Shown here one piece after another: positions 52,090 through 52,823 of a DNA stretch of 52,823 bases. Positions within the stretch are counted from its first letter, which is position 1; every line of letters begins with the position of its first letter. The translations under genes were made by a program, and so were the position numbers. The stretch covers positions 1-52,823 of the forward strand of contig JAFUIK010000045.1 in the NCBI GenBank assembly GCA_017473955.1. Reading direction: 5' to 3'. Under the pieces are notes generated by a model that saw only the letters and a program-made list of their open reading frames with translations, ran no database searches and was not told the origin of the DNA. The DNA is from Ruminococcus sp. Lineage in GTDB: Bacteria; Bacillota; Clostridia; Oscillospirales; Acutalibacteraceae.

Positions 52090-52118
52090 ATAAACTTGAA
52101 TTTGTGGAGGTCATAATT

Positions 52119-52442
52119 GTGATTGGAACTATAGTAAAGGTGGTTGTTGACAGACCGTTAGGAACCTACCATCCAAAGCATAAAGACATTTATTACTCGG
52201 TCAACTATGGATATATTCCTGGAGTGATGGCACCAGATGGAGAAGAACAAGACGCATATATTCTCGGTGTAGCTCAACCTGTCGAAACGTTTGTTGGGAA
52301 AGTCGTCGCAATCATTCACAGATTTGACGATGTAGAGGAGAAATGGGTTGTAGCACCAGAAGGTGTATCCTTTACAAAAGAAGAAATTATGAGGCAAGTT
52401 GCATTTCAAGAACAGTACTTTTGTACAGAAATCAGAATGTAA
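52119..52442 (+). CDS. small inorganic pyrophosphatase-like protein
   Basis: 107 aa. PLGTYHPKHKDIYYSVNYGY and IPGVMAPDGEEQDAYILGV resemble the start and the acidic metal motif of family I soluble pyrophosphatases, but the protein is about 60 residues shorter than the usual 170-180 aa and only part of the acidic set is seen. It may be a reduced relative with another substrate. The GTG at 52119 has GTGGAGG 8 nt upstream. It is followed by a repeat B copy. Confidence 0.72.
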   Translation: MIGTIVKVVVDRPLGTYHPKHKDIYYSVNYGYIPGVMAPDGEEQDAYILGVAQPVETFVGKVVAIIHRFDDVEEKWVVAPEGVSFTKEEIMRQVAFQEQYFCTEIRM

Positions 52443-52453
52443 AAATCCAGTTT

Positions 52454-52523
52454 ATCGAGTTAAAGTTAATAAATTATCTCAGATGCAACATTGTAAGTAT
52501 AAAGCTTGCGATGTTGCATTTTG
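52454..52523. repeat. dispersed repeat B, copy 3
   Basis: atcgagttaaagttaataaat, then the stem atgcaacat/atgttgcat and T-rich tail, with extended similarity to copy 2 past the tail. Confidence 0.75.
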
Positions 52524-52611
52524 TTTTACTCTGCTTATCTATATTGAGATTTCAAGTGTGCTGTGTTAAAATTAACTTGATGATTTTTAACTTACTAAGG
52601 AGGTTCTTATT

Positions 52612-52823
52612 ATGAATAATCGTGAGATTATAAATCAATGGCTTAGTGTATTTGGCAAAGACGTAGATAAGAAATTAATAAAATCTAATGTGACTTCCTA
52701 TGGTAATCATTTATGGCATATATTCACATGGGGAAATGTGCCTTGTCTTGAAGGCGATACTGCAAGACAAACTTTTGATAATTTACAATATACAGAAGCT
52801 ATTAAATTTTGTGGTGGATATTC
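52612..52823 (+). CDS. DUF4275-like protein, N-terminal part (runs off the window)
   Basis: 70 codons visible, starting MNNREIINQWLSVFGKDVDK. The stretches NHLWHIFTWGNVPCLEGDTA and RQTFDNLQYTEAI resemble DUF4275, a small uncharacterised family in Firmicutes; this is a by-eye match only. AAGGAGG lies just before the ATG. The gene follows repeat B copy 3. The remainder is outside the window. Confidence 0.5.
   Translation, partial: MNNREIINQWLSVFGKDVDKKLIKSNVTSYGNHLWHIFTWGNVPCLEGDTARQTFDNLQYTEAIKFCGGY

Noticed and set aside
45337-52523. Repeat B as integron attC sites
   Set aside because: The gttaat stretch does not fit the GTTRRRY core, no integrase is present, and the genes keep their own promoters.

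Overview
The window looks like a piece of chromosome from a strictly anaerobic, low-GC gut Clostridium (class Clostridia, probably Oscillospirales/Ruminococcaceae-like). Supporting signs are strong GGAGG ribosome sites, dockerin domains on two secreted proteins, a type III glutamine synthetase, a single-chain glycyl-tRNA synthetase, an NfnAB electron-bifurcating transhydrogenase, NADP-type glutamate dehydrogenase and a flavodiiron-rubredoxin protein. No rRNA, tRNA, phage, insertion sequence or CRISPR array was seen.

1-23257: nitrogen and purine catabolism. The edge holds the start of gdhA, then nfnA-nfnB. Next comes a locus matching the yge/ygf purine (uric acid) degradation set of E. coli and gut anaerobes: ssnA-ygfK-hyuA on the plus strand, two fold-type-II PLP enzymes plus an acetyltransferase on the minus strand, ygeY-ygeW on the plus strand, guanine deaminase on the minus strand, a complete BMP-type purine nucleoside ABC importer, and an 8-oxoguanine-deaminase-like amidohydrolase. 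A canonical ygeX (diaminopropionate ammonia-lyase) and xdh genes are absent here; the PLP pair sits where ygeX would be expected. Together these genes suggest uptake of purines or nucleosides, deamination, reductive ring opening, hydrolysis and carbamoyl transfer, with ammonia and redox handled by gdhA, nfnAB and glnN.

23258-37111: housekeeping and surface functions. A truncated linear-amide hydrolase remnant, MarR and DegV, two ECF-sigma/membrane-partner pairs, glnN, dapF, glyQS, an attenuated pyrR, and two dockerin proteins (one a papain-like protease). A patch of GTAGGGG-type palindromic repeats lies at 36.7-37.0 kb.

37112-43711: oxygen and iron. A Crp/Fnr regulator is divergent from a ferredoxin and a flavodiiron-rubredoxin gene; the intergenic palindrome sits where a class II activator site would be. 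Then an acyl-ACP thioesterase, a TraX-like membrane protein, a DUF3793 gene behind two DtxR-like operators, and a secreted GH3 enzyme.

43712-52823: small accessory cassettes (MerR/TipA-like with nitroreductase, an ArsR operon with a DUF5714-arsenate reductase fusion, LytTR-DUF3021, a membrane protein behind a probable manganese riboswitch, a 2H phosphoesterase, a polysaccharide deacetylase-like protein, two GNATs and a mini-pyrophosphatase), separated by two dispersed repeat families. The last gene runs off the window. Functions are family-level readings by eye; no database search or folding program was run.
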